From the NCBI GenBank assembly GCA_017623575.1, contig JAGAOS010000020.1, positions 1 through 40,544 of the forward strand: a DNA stretch of 40,544 nt, given 5' to 3'. Both the position numbers and the translations under genes were made by a program. This document shows, in pieces, positions 15,503 to 23,753 of the stretch (positions are counted from its first letter, which is position 1; every line of letters begins with the position of its first letter). The notes beneath the pieces were generated by a model that did not search any database, was not told the origin of the DNA, and was given only the letters and a program-made list of their open reading frames with translations. The stretch is from Clostridia bacterium (lineage in GTDB: Bacteria > Bacillota > Clostridia > Oscillospirales > Acutalibacteraceae).

Positions 15503-16690
15503 ATGTTTGAAATAATAGGCAAGTACAACAAGGCAATGGTTTATGCAACAACGGTTGATAACGGCTCCTATGCACAGGTGCTTAAAATGTGTAATACGGA
15601 AAAGCTTAAAAACAGCAAAATTGCTATGATGCCTGATATGCACGCGGCAGAGGGTTGTACTGTTGGCACCTCCTTAACAATAGATGAATATGTGAACCCT
15701 GCTTTTGTTGGTGGCGATATTGGTTGCGGAATGCAAGTGTTCAGGCTGTCAGACAGCGCTATTGATTTTACAAAGCTTGATGAATGTATTCGCGAAAAAA
15801 TTCCATCGGGGGCAAAAATTTATGAAAAAAGCCTGCCCGCAGTAAGGGATATAGATTTTGAAGCCCTGCATTGTTATGAATATATTCGCCACGAAACGGT
15901 TTTAAAATCCTTTGGTACTTTGGGTGGTGGCAACCATTTTATTGAGGTTGCCCGCGGAAGCGATGATGCCCTTTATTTAATTATTCATTCCGGTAGCCGA
16001 AGGCTGGGTCGTGATGTTGCGCAGTATCATCAGGTTCAGGCGTTTTTTGAGCAACACGGAATTGATTCAGAGCAGGCAAGGAAGAATAAGCTCAGGGTTT
16101 CGGCGGTAAGGTCATCTGTGCATCCCGATGAGTGCTTTTTATCGGGAGAAAATCTTAAAAAATATTTAAGTGATATGGATATTGCCGTTCAGTACGCATT
16201 AAAAAGCCGCATAACTATGGGTGAGGTTATTATAAATACACTTGGTCTTACAGTGGAGGATAGCTTTGCTACAATCCACAATTATATAGATATTTCTGCG
16301 GGTGTGCTCAGAAAAGGTGCTGTTTCCGCTAAAAAGGGCGAAACCCTTTTAATCCCCATTAATATGAAGGATGGCAGTTTGCTTTGCAAAGGAAAGGGAA
16401 ATGAAGAATGGAACTTCACAGCCCCCCACGGCTCGGGTAGAATTATGAAGCGTTCCGAGGCAAAGGAAAACTTTTCGCTGGAGGAATACCGTAGTGAGAT
16501 GGCGGGAATTTTCACCACATCGGTAGGGGAATCAACTCTGGATGAGGCGCCAATGGCATATCGCCGTATTGATGAAATATTGGATGCCATTGAACCCACC
16601 GCAGATGTAGTGGATATTTTAACGCCTGTTTATAATTTTAAAGCCAGCAAGCCTGTTTTAGATGAAGAAGTTATGGATGGAGAGGATTAA
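15503..16690 (+). CDS. rtcB: RtcB-family RNA ligase
   Basis: 395 residues, the short RtcB form. RtcB joins 2',3'-cyclic phosphate (or 3'-phosphate) and 5'-OH RNA ends using GTP and Mn2+, for RNA repair or splicing. Conserved metal and catalytic residues are in order: Asp72 and Cys75 (GGDIGCGM), His145 (GTLGGGNHFIE), His162 (IHSGSRRLGR), His259 (FATIHNY) and the guanylylated His309 (PHGSGRIMKR). The usual RKGA segment is also present. No archease or RtcA gene is nearby. It overlaps the ribosome site of the next gene, a TIM-barrel epimerase-like protein, so the two are probably co-transcribed although no functional link is evident. Confidence 0.92.
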   Translation: MFEIIGKYNKAMVYATTVDNGSYAQVLKMCNTEKLKNSKIAMMPDMHAAEGCTVGTSLTIDEYVNPAFVGGDIGCGMQVFRLSDSAIDFTKLDECIREKIPSGAKIYEKSLPAVRDIDFEALHCYEYIRHETVLKSFGTLGGGNHFIEVARGSDDALYLIIHSGSRRLGRDVAQYHQVQAFFEQHGIDSEQARKNKLRVSAVRSSVHPDECFLSGENLKKYLSDMDIAVQYALKSRITMGEVIINTLGLTVEDSFATIHNYIDISAGVLRKGAVSAKKGETLLIPINMKDGSLLCKGKGNEEWNFTAPHGSGRIMKRSEAKENFSLEEYRSEMAGIFTTSVGESTLDEAPMAYRRIDEILDAIEPTADVVDILTPVYNFKASKPVLDEEVMDGED

Positions 16691-16693
16691 TTT

Positions 16694-17551
16694 ATGAAAA
16701 CATCAACAGAAATTGCTTCAATTGCAAAGCATATAGGTGAAGAAGCGGCGGTAGAGATGGTAGCAAAGGCAGGCTTTGATGCCTTTGATTTTTCAATGTT
16801 TGAAATGGGTAGATATAATTGGACGACCAAAAGTATGCTAAAAACCAATCACCCCTTGCAGTCCAATGATTATCTTGCCTTTGCAAGAAAAATAAAGAAA
16901 ATTGCTAATGATAACGGCATAATATGTAATCAGTCCCACGCACCCTTTCCTATTTGTTGTCCGGAAATTTTAAATCTGCAAAAGCGTGCTATTGAGTGTA
17001 CCGCCGAAGCGGGTGGCGCCATATGCATAATCCACCCTGATAACAATAAATCTGCCGAAGAAAATGCCGAAATTTATATGGAGCTTCTTCCCTTTGCAAA
17101 GGAGCACGGTGTAAAAATTGCCACCGAAAATATGTTTAATTGGGATATTGAAAAGAATTGTGCCTTGCCCGCCGCCTGTAGCGATGCAAAAAGCTTTCTT
17201 GAACACATAAAGGCGGTCAATGACCCGTTTTTTGTTGCCTGCCTTGATATTGGTCATGCCGAAATGAAGGGCCTTAATACCTCCGCAACTGAAATGATTC
17301 ATACCCTTGGTGCGCATCTGCAGGCGCTTCATATTCACGATAATGACCTTGCGCATGACAGTCATCAAATACCTTTTTCAATGGATATTGATTTTAATGC
17401 CGTTGTAAATGCACTTAAAGCTGTTAAGTATAACGGATTTCTTACTTTAGAGGCTGATCGTTACTGTGGCAATGCTACAAAGGATAATATTTTTTCTAAG
17501 ATTCAACAAATGTCAGCCGCCGCTAAAAAATTAAGTGATATGTTTGATTAA
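16694..17551 (+). CDS. Sugar phosphate isomerase/epimerase-like TIM-barrel protein
   Basis: 285 residues of the AP-endonuclease-2/xylose-isomerase-like fold. Metal ligands appear at the usual strand ends: Glu in IATENM, Asp-x2-His in CLDIGHAE, His-x-Asp in LHIHDND and Glu in FLTLEADRY. It should isomerise or epimerise a ketose, keto acid or inositol derivative. The ATG is 3 bases after the rtcB stop with GGAGAGGA upstream, so translation is probably coupled. Substrate unknown. Confidence 0.85.
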   Translation: MKTSTEIASIAKHIGEEAAVEMVAKAGFDAFDFSMFEMGRYNWTTKSMLKTNHPLQSNDYLAFARKIKKIANDNGIICNQSHAPFPICCPEILNLQKRAIECTAEAGGAICIIHPDNNKSAEENAEIYMELLPFAKEHGVKIATENMFNWDIEKNCALPAACSDAKSFLEHIKAVNDPFFVACLDIGHAEMKGLNTSATEMIHTLGAHLQALHIHDNDLAHDSHQIPFSMDIDFNAVVNALKAVKYNGFLTLEADRYCGNATKDNIFSKIQQMSAAAKKLSDMFD

Positions 17552-17567
17552 ATTTAATAAACAAAAT

Positions 17568-17613
17568 TACCCGTCGGAATTCATAGCTTTAGGCTACGGA
17601 ATTCCGACGGGTA
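17568..17613. terminator. Strong bidirectional terminator
   Basis: TACCCGTCGGAATTC (17568-17582) and GAATTCCGACGGGTA (17599-17613) form a perfect 15-bp stem with a 16-base loop, followed by TGTTTTT. It separates the convergent epimerase-like and aldo/keto reductase genes. Confidence 0.9.
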
Positions 17614-17631
17614 TGTTTTTGAAAAACATTT

Positions 17632-18750
17632 TTATAATTTAGATGTAAAGTCCTTCATCATTTCACTTATTTTAATGTTTTGCGGGCAAACAGCCTCACA
17701 GGAACGGCAGCCTATACAGGCTGATGGTCTTTTTTCCTCTGCCATTGCACCAATTGCCATAGGCGCAATAAAGCCGCCGCTTGAAAAATTATGCTCGTTA
17801 TATAGCTCAATAAGTCCAGGAATATCAAGTTCCTTAGGACAATGGGTAACGCAGTATCTGCAGGATGTACAAAGAAGCGATTTTTCGCTTATCATTTCTT
17901 TTGCTATGTTTTTAAGGGTGTTTAAATCAAAGGGTGTAAGGGGAGTATGAGTTTTAAAAATTTCAACATTTTGCTTTAATTGCTCAAAGTTGGACATACC
18001 TGAAAGGGTTACTGTTACACCGGGGACGCTTTGAAGATACCTGAAAGACCATTCGGCTATGCTCCATTCAGGGTGTAAAGAGTTAAGTATTTCACTGTGC
18101 TTTTGCGCAATCTTTACAAGACTTCCGCCGCGCAAAGGCTCCATAACCCAAATAGGTATATTAAGGGAATTTAAAAGAGAAACCTTTGCTTTGGCATTTT
18201 GTAAATCTACATCCAACCAATTAAGCTGAATCTGAGCAAATTCCATATCATTGCCGTAAGCCTCTAAAAAGCGTTTTGTGGTGTCAATATTTCCATGCAC
18301 CGAAAAACCAAGGTGACGGATACGCCCCTTTCTTTTTTGCTCAGTCAAGTATTTGTATATGCCAAATTCAGGGTTTAAATATGCATCAATATTTGCTTCG
18401 CATACATTGTGAAACAGGTAAAAATCAAAGTAATCCACACGGCATTTTTCAAGCTGCTTTTCAAAAATCTCCTCAACCTTGTTAATGTTGTTAAGGTCAT
18501 AGCCGGGGAATTTACTGGCAATATAAAAGCTCTCGCGTGGGTATTCACTTAAAATTTCACCCATAACGGTTTCGGATTTTCCACCGTGGTAGCCCCAGGC
18601 GGTATCAAAATAATTCACACCGTTTTTAATGGCAAAATCCACCATTTCTTTGGTTTTTAATATATCAATTTCATTACCGTTGCAGGGCAGTCGCATACAG
18701 CCCATACCCAAAGCAGAAAGCTTTATTCCTTTAAAATCATTAAGTACCAT
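17632..18750 (-). CDS. Aldo/keto reductase with C-terminal 2x[4Fe-4S] domain
   Basis: 372 residues. The N-terminal ~285 residues form an aldo/keto reductase barrel with the catalytic tetrad visible: Asp in NYFDTAWGYHGG, Tyr in the same segment, Lys in IASKFPGY and His in YLFHNV. The C-terminus carries two ferredoxin-like clusters, CTSCRYCVTHCP and CIGCRSCEAVCPQN. This arrangement is common in anaerobes and suggests electrons from ferredoxin or reduction of a substrate alongside NAD(P)H. Start ATG with TAGGAGAG site. It stands alone in its own transcript. Confidence 0.92.
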   Translation of the reverse strand: MVLNDFKGIKLSALGMGCMRLPCNGNEIDILKTKEMVDFAIKNGVNYFDTAWGYHGGKSETVMGEILSEYPRESFYIASKFPGYDLNNINKVEEIFEKQLEKCRVDYFDFYLFHNVCEANIDAYLNPEFGIYKYLTEQKRKGRIRHLGFSVHGNIDTTKRFLEAYGNDMEFAQIQLNWLDVDLQNAKAKVSLLNSLNIPIWVMEPLRGGSLVKIAQKHSEILNSLHPEWSIAEWSFRYLQSVPGVTVTLSGMSNFEQLKQNVEIFKTHTPLTPFDLNTLKNIAKEMISEKSLLCTSCRYCVTHCPKELDIPGLIELYNEHNFSSGGFIAPMAIGAMAEEKRPSACIGCRSCEAVCPQNIKISEMMKDFTSKL

Positions 18751-18775
18751 TTAATCACTCTCCTATAATAAAACA

Positions 18776-18804
18776 ATTTTATCATATAGTTTAATTAAAA
18801 TCAA
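18776..18804 (-). promoter_or_regulatory. Promoter of the aldo/keto reductase gene
   Basis: Minus strand TTGATT (18804-18799), 17-bp spacer, TAAAAT (18781-18776) with TGA directly before the -10. Confidence 0.55.
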
Positions 18805-18896
18805 TATCCTGTTTTTGCAATATCTACAAAAAATATCTGCTTTGATTTAGCCCATATGTATGGACACTTTGTACAAATAAAAGTCAAAATATTGTA

Positions 18897-18925
18897 TTGA
18901 AAAAATCCTGTAGCGGCTGTATAAT
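18897..18925 (+). promoter_or_regulatory. Promoter of the DUF6067-like glycosidase gene
   Basis: TTGAAA (18897-18902), 17-bp spacer, TATAAT (18920-18925), about 40 bases before the ATG. Confidence 0.75.
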
Positions 18926-18966
18926 AAAACTGTAAATATCCTTTATAATGAAAGGAAGAAAGAATT

Positions 18967-21012
18967 ATGGAAAATACAAAATATCCTGTTTTGGAAAATC
19001 AGGGTGCAAAAAAGGTAGTCAAGGTTCCTTTAAGGGAATATACCTTTAAGGATTCCTGCTTCCCCACATCGGTTAAATCAATGGGTCAGGAAATTTTAAA
19101 CGGCCCTATCCGTTTGGTATGTAAGGCAAACCAAACAGAACAGGAGTTTGAGCCTGCCGAGCTTTTTGTAACCAACTATAAGGAAGATGCCGTTAATCTT
19201 ACTGCCACTATGCAAAGTGAAGTGTTTTTTATAAACACAAATACAAGCGTGGAGGAGGATGGCGCATCCTTTGTTGATATGAGCATTATGCCCCGCGGTC
19301 TTACCGTACCCCAGATGTTCGGTCTGGAGCCGCAGGTGTGGCACCGAAGGGTTATAGATAAGCTTTGGTTGGAGATTCCCATTAAAAAGGAATGTGCTAC
19401 CTATTATCAGGTGCCACCTTACACCCGTCTTTATGGTGATATTGAGTACCGCGATGTTGATAAGGGTGAACCCTGGCAGATTTCCTGGTCGGGATTGGTA
19501 CCAAAGGACGGATTTTCTTCTGAGTTTACCTGCCAGATAATACTTGCTAATGATGATGTTGGCTTTGGACTTTTCTTCTACAGTGATGAGCATTGGAATA
19601 TAAGGGATAAGAAAAAGGCCTTTCAGGTAGAGGTAACCGAGGACGAATGTATTTTGCGTATACATCTGTTGGATGGCGAGCCCGATGTATGGAGAGGACA
19701 TACCACCGATGACGGTTCAATGTGGTTACACCCTGTTAATTTCCGTTTTGGTTTTTCTGCAACTCCCTATCACGAGCTTGCCTCCGCACCCTTTACCGAA
19801 AAAGCATTACACATAGATTGCTTTAAAAAGGTTCTTAATAATTATGAGGACTTTTTATCTGCTCCCGTTGTGGAGGGTGATACCGAAATCGGCTTTGACC
19901 GCCTTAAAAGACTTGGTGTTGAGGTGCTTTACATTCACGAAAAATGGAACGATATTCAAAACAGCCCCATTTTAACCGACCGCACCAAGCAAAGGGCAAA
20001 ATATATAATTGAGGAATGTCATAAGCGTGGCATTAAGGTAGTGCCCTATTACGGATTTGAAATATCCTCACTTTCACCATATTTTGGCAAATACGGTCAT
20101 AGGTGGAAAAGAATACCCCTCCCCGGATGCAATAAAAACTACAACTGGAACCGTTGGCCGGGGCAGAGGGACCTTCATGTTTGTATGAACAGTGATTGGC
20201 CCGATGTATTTATTGAAGGCGCAATCAAGGTTATTGAAGAGTTTGGCTTTGACGGTATTTATCTTGATGGCACAATGTCACCCGAATCCTGCGCCAACAC
20301 CGAGCACGGCTGCGGTTATAAGGATATGGACGGTAATTATCATGTTACATATTCTCAGGACGGCACCCGAAAGGTAATAAAGGGAATTTATAAATACATC
20401 AGTGAGCACGGACTTATTATGAACTGTCACTGTAGCGGAAATATGAACCTGGCAGGTCTTAGCTACTGTACCTCTGTTTGGGAGGGTGAAACCTTCCAGA
20501 ATCCTCTGCTTCACGGCAAGGTTACTAAAATGCCCGAGGGTCATCTTAGAATGATGTTTGGCAGTAAGCATTTCGGTGTTCCCGTATATTCCCTTTGCTA
20601 CTCCAATGACCCCATATGGACCTACCACAACGCTATTGCAACCCAGCTTTTACATAATTCTATGCCCAAGCCGGTTGATATTGGCGCTCCACTTGAAGAA
20701 ACATCAAGGGTCTGGAAGGCTTATGATGCATTCCCAATTGCTAAATCAGAGTGGAAGCCTTACTATACCGAAAATGGCGTTACCACCTCTGACGAAAGGG
20801 TTAAGGTAAGCTATTACGATGCCGGGGATAAAATTATGGCAGTAGTTGCAGGCACCGAAAAGGGCATTGAAAGTGATGTTACGGTTGATTTCGGTGCGTT
20901 GGGTGCAACCAACCTTACCGATGCCTTCACAGGTGAAAAGATTGCCGATGGTTCTTCTTACACCGCAAGGGTAGAGGGCTTTGAATATCGCCTTGTTCTG
21001 GCAGATAAATAA
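18967..21012 (+). CDS. Putative glycoside hydrolase, DUF6067/GH123-like
   Basis: 681 residues with no signal peptide, so cytoplasmic. The N-terminal ~280 residues look like a beta-sandwich ending in a FRFGFSATPYHELASAP linker, reminiscent of the ATPVKP linker of DUF6067 proteins. The central part is a TIM barrel (VEVLYIHEKW; GIKVVPYYGFE; FGFDGIYLDGTMSPESC; SVWEGETF), with Asp in YLDG and Glu in WEGE as candidate catalytic residues. A small C-terminal beta domain follows (MAVVAGTEKG...VTVDFG). The start has AAAGGAAG upstream. It is a single-gene transcript with its own promoter. Assignment to a glycoside hydrolase clan is reasonable, but the exact family and substrate are uncertain. Confidence 0.65.
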   Translation: MENTKYPVLENQGAKKVVKVPLREYTFKDSCFPTSVKSMGQEILNGPIRLVCKANQTEQEFEPAELFVTNYKEDAVNLTATMQSEVFFINTNTSVEEDGASFVDMSIMPRGLTVPQMFGLEPQVWHRRVIDKLWLEIPIKKECATYYQVPPYTRLYGDIEYRDVDKGEPWQISWSGLVPKDGFSSEFTCQIILANDDVGFGLFFYSDEHWNIRDKKKAFQVEVTEDECILRIHLLDGEPDVWRGHTTDDGSMWLHPVNFRFGFSATPYHELASAPFTEKALHIDCFKKVLNNYEDFLSAPVVEGDTEIGFDRLKRLGVEVLYIHEKWNDIQNSPILTDRTKQRAKYIIEECHKRGIKVVPYYGFEISSLSPYFGKYGHRWKRIPLPGCNKNYNWNRWPGQRDLHVCMNSDWPDVFIEGAIKVIEEFGFDGIYLDGTMSPESCANTEHGCGYKDMDGNYHVTYSQDGTRKVIKGIYKYISEHGLIMNCHCSGNMNLAGLSYCTSVWEGETFQNPLLHGKVTKMPEGHLRMMFGSKHFGVPVYSLCYSNDPIWTYHNAIATQLLHNSMPKPVDIGAPLEETSRVWKAYDAFPIAKSEWKPYYTENGVTTSDERVKVSYYDAGDKIMAVVAGTEKGIESDVTVDFGALGATNLTDAFTGEKIADGSSYTARVEGFEYRLVLADK

Positions 21013-21082
21013 TATTGGCTTTATAATAAATGTTGGCGTAACCAATTAGAGCCCATAAAATAAAAATATAAAAATAATAAAA

Positions 21083-21160
21083 GTAGAGCATATTTGGCTA
21101 AAATCCGTTAAAATGGAAAGAATTAGTAACCATAAACGAAAAAAACCAAATATGCTCTAC
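21083..21160. repeat. 78-bp segment bounded by 15-bp inverted repeats
   Basis: GTAGAGCATATTTGG (21083-21097) and CCAAATATGCTCTAC (21146-21160) are perfect inverse copies around an A-rich 48-base spacer. It could be a long-loop terminator shared by the convergent glycosidase and nucleoside hydrolase genes, or the ends of a decayed insertion element. No flanking target duplication is visible. Confidence 0.6.
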
Positions 21161-21228
21161 AAACATTTATAGAAAAATTTCTTGAATTTTTGAAGGCGCA
21201 ATGGGAATTAAAACTATTGCCGTAAAAA

Positions 21229-22152
21229 TCAGTTCCCTAAGGTTTTAAATAAATCATCAAAAATTGCATCTCTGTATACCCTGTAAACCTGACAAATTTT
21301 ACCTCTGTTTTCATCAAAAGAATATTCCTTTGTATATTCGGGCATTGGGGCGGGAATTAATTTATCCTGCATATATTTTTTATCGTTGTTCATAAGCCAA
21401 AACAGGGTGGAAATATCCCAAATAACACGCGACCAGGTTTTATAGGGCGAATATTTTTCACCATCGGCTACAGTACGGTTATAAAGATAATCGCAAATTT
21501 GATTTTTACCCTTTAGCCAATATTCAAGCTCGGGTTTTGTAGTTAAAAGCCTATCAACAACACCCATACAAGGTAGTTGTACAAGGGGGACTCCCGAACC
21601 CATTAAAACCCTGGATGCCGTTAAATCGTTGCGCATATTATATTCGTTTGCGCCCATTGGAAGGTGTGTAGCATTTCCGCCAAGCCAAACAACAACGGTA
21701 TTTTCTTTTGCCTTTGGATTTTTTAGTATTGCCGATGCAATGTTTGAAACTGCACCAATAGCAACTATGTACAGAGGATTTTCGGGAGAATATTTATTTG
21801 CAGTATTGGCAATAAAATCCGCCGCATCAGATTCTACGGGAGTAATTTCATTCTCTAAATAAGCCGCCGAACCTTTAAAGACAATGGGGTTTAAATCTTC
21901 TCTGTTTAATAGTTTTAAAAGCCTTAAAATTTCATCATAACTTTTAAGCATACCTTCTTTAGAACTCTTTGCCCTTGGAGGTTTGCAAAATGGCGCAGCA
22001 CAAATACCCTTAATATTAAACTTTTCGGTTTTTAAAACTGCATAACATATAGCGTATAAATCGTCAATTTCGGTAAAAGCATCAGAATCTATGATTATAT
22101 CTACTTTGCCATTGGGGGGAGTAAGATTTTTTAGAAATTGCTCGTTATTCAT
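21229..22152 (-). CDS. Nucleoside hydrolase-like protein 2
   Basis: 307 residues, a clear paralogue of the gene at 11980. Calcium-site motif IIIDSDAFTEIDDLYAICY, then VVAIGAVSNIASAI, WLGGNA and NEYNMRNDLTASRVL. As in copy 1 the C-terminal His-Asp pair is Trp-Asp (RVIWDISTLFWLM). In this copy the Asp-cluster Asn is also changed to Thr (DAFTE instead of DAYNE). It follows the GH51 gene by two bases, so the two are one operon. That context suggests it acts on an arabinofuranosyl or similar compound rather than on a nucleoside, but this is inference. Confidence 0.85.
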   Translation of the reverse strand: MNNEQFLKNLTPPNGKVDIIIDSDAFTEIDDLYAICYAVLKTEKFNIKGICAAPFCKPPRAKSSKEGMLKSYDEILRLLKLLNREDLNPIVFKGSAAYLENEITPVESDAADFIANTANKYSPENPLYIVAIGAVSNIASAILKNPKAKENTVVVWLGGNATHLPMGANEYNMRNDLTASRVLMGSGVPLVQLPCMGVVDRLLTTKPELEYWLKGKNQICDYLYNRTVADGEKYSPYKTWSRVIWDISTLFWLMNNDKKYMQDKLIPAPMPEYTKEYSFDENRGKICQVYRVYRDAIFDDLFKTLGN

Positions 22153-22154
22153 AA

Positions 22155-23588
22155 CTATTCAACCTCAATTTCAATGGCGGCAACTGCTGCCGCAGGAAGT
22201 TTAAAGTTTAAGCCCTCGATTTCTTTTGTTTTATAAGCAAAAACATCGGGGTTTAACATTGTTACTTCGGTTGTAGTATTCTCAGCAATATAGTGCATTT
22301 TAATTTTCTTTGCTTTTTTACCGCCTAAATCCAAACTTATTTCCTCAGATGAAGACATACTTGTATTTGCAATATGTATAAAGATTTTATTATCGGTAGC
22401 CGATGCAACAGCATCAATAGTTCCGTTATAATTTATATCAAGAGCAAACTCTCCCTGATGTTTTTTAAAAAGCGACATAACCGAGCCAACCGGCTGTAAA
22501 TAAGGTTTGAAATGCTCCCATTTTAAGGCGCCCGGAATTAAAATAGCATTAACCTGCCAAACGTTGCCAAAGAAGTCTGCCATAGTAGCAATATCTAAAA
22601 CATCGCTATGGCGCATAATTGTGTTAAGGCAACGGGCATAGGCAACACCCGCCACCCAAGAAGAAAGCACCTCGTTGCGATTTCTGCCCTGCATAATAAA
22701 ATGACCCTCTGTCATAGCAAGACGTTTATTACCACAGTCAGCACGCATAGTTTTAATGTGCTCATCAAGGGACTTATATCCATCCATTAGCAGATTCCAT
22801 GTGTTTTCGGGATTAAGTCTATAATCAGTACCGTTAAGGGGTGAATCGTAAAAATCTGCACCAAAATGGTGATGAAAAGCAAGCATATCAAGGGAATCTA
22901 TTTCGCTCATTTTTTTGCACCATTTAATATTGTCGTAGGATCTGTCACCCCAACCTATAAGCTTAATACTCGGGTCGACGATTTTCATTTTTTCGGCAAA
23001 ACGGCAGGTAACGTCATAACCTTCATCAAGCTTAAAACCTGTGTTGCCGCAAATTCTATATGAAGTTTCGTTGCCAATTTGCCAATATTTTACGTTAAAA
23101 GGGTTACCCTTACGCAAAGCATTTTCAGGATTATTACAGTAATCAACCCACTCTGCCGCTTCTTCGGCGGTGCCTAATCTGCTGTTATCGTTTTTAGGAT
23201 TTGCCCAGCAGTCAAATCCGTCCGACTCGGTATTAACAACCAATAAAGGTTCTGCATTTACCTGACGGCAAAAATCTACAACCTCATTGGTACCAACGGC
23301 ATTGCTGTAAATACCGCCCCAACAATGATTAATCATAGGCTTGCGGTCTTTAAAATCACCAACACCTTCCTTCCAATGGTAATAGGCGGCAAAGGTACCA
23401 CCAAAACGAACCATTGTGGGGGAAAGTTCATTAACCCTTTCTATTAAAGATGGATACCACTTGTTTTCGGTATAATCCCAACCTGCATCTACAGACGTAT
23501 CGGTAGCGCTTAAAGGCTCCATAAACTGCATATATAAATATGGTGATATTTTATGCTTTTTCTCGGTGTTTATTTTAAGGTTTGACAT
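22155..23588 (-). CDS. GH51 alpha-L-arabinofuranosidase-like enzyme
   Basis: 477 residues from the ATG at 23588, chosen for its AAGGAGAAG site. A (beta/alpha)8 barrel with the GH51 acid/base Glu in VKYWQIGNETSYR and the nucleophile Glu in RLAMTEGHF, both at the expected strand ends (clan GH-A). A C-terminal beta domain follows (IFIHIANTSMSSSEEISLDL). No signal peptide, so it probably cleaves short arabinosides after import. It is the first gene of an operon with nucleoside hydrolase 2 and is divergent from an AraC-type regulator. Family confidence good; related GH-A families remain possible. Confidence 0.82.
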   Translation of the reverse strand: MSNLKINTEKKHKISPYLYMQFMEPLSATDTSVDAGWDYTENKWYPSLIERVNELSPTMVRFGGTFAAYYHWKEGVGDFKDRKPMINHCWGGIYSNAVGTNEVVDFCRQVNAEPLLVVNTESDGFDCWANPKNDNSRLGTAEEAAEWVDYCNNPENALRKGNPFNVKYWQIGNETSYRICGNTGFKLDEGYDVTCRFAEKMKIVDPSIKLIGWGDRSYDNIKWCKKMSEIDSLDMLAFHHHFGADFYDSPLNGTDYRLNPENTWNLLMDGYKSLDEHIKTMRADCGNKRLAMTEGHFIMQGRNRNEVLSSWVAGVAYARCLNTIMRHSDVLDIATMADFFGNVWQVNAILIPGALKWEHFKPYLQPVGSVMSLFKKHQGEFALDINYNGTIDAVASATDNKIFIHIANTSMSSSEEISLDLGGKKAKKIKMHYIAENTTTEVTMLNPDVFAYKTKEIEGLNFKLPAAAVAAIEIEVE

Positions 23589-23620
23589 AAACTTCTCCTT
23601 AATATAATTAATCCATAACA

Positions 23621-23649
23621 ATCATATCACTTTAAAATCTTCAATTCAA
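23621..23649 (-). promoter_or_regulatory. Promoter of the GH51/nucleoside hydrolase operon
   Basis: Minus strand TTGAAT (23649-23644), 17-bp spacer, TATGAT (23626-23621). Confidence 0.65.
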
Positions 23650-23684
23650 TGGAAATAATGGACAACACTGTGCGCCAAATGTCT

Positions 23685-23711
23685 GAATTGTATACTTTTG
23701 CAGAATTGTAT
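23685..23711. promoter_or_regulatory. Direct repeats, candidate AraC-type binding site
   Basis: GAATTGTAT occurs at 23685-23693 and 23703-23711 (18-bp period), upstream of both divergent -35 boxes. AraC-family activators commonly bind direct half-sites of about this spacing. Confidence 0.5.
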
Positions 23712-23719
23712 GTTTTTAA

Positions 23720-23747
23720 TTGACATTTTTTCTTATTATGCTATAAT
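23720..23747 (+). promoter_or_regulatory. Promoter of the AraC-type gene (leaderless transcript)
   Basis: TTGACA (23720-23725), 16-bp spacer, TATAAT (23742-23747) with an extended -10 (TGC). Only six bases separate the -10 from the ATG at 23754, so transcription should begin at or next to the start codon. Confidence 0.75.
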
Positions 23748-23753
23748 TACAAT

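Noticed and set aside
19096-19701. 201-codon open frame on the minus strand inside the DUF6067-like gene
   Set aside because: It is antisense to a well-formed coding gene, has no ribosome site and no recognisable domain; a shadow frame.
21146-21228. Remnant reading frame (…TFIEKFLEFLKAQWELKLLP then stop) as a transposase fragment
   Set aside because: Only about 25 codons, no start and no motif; chance cannot be excluded.
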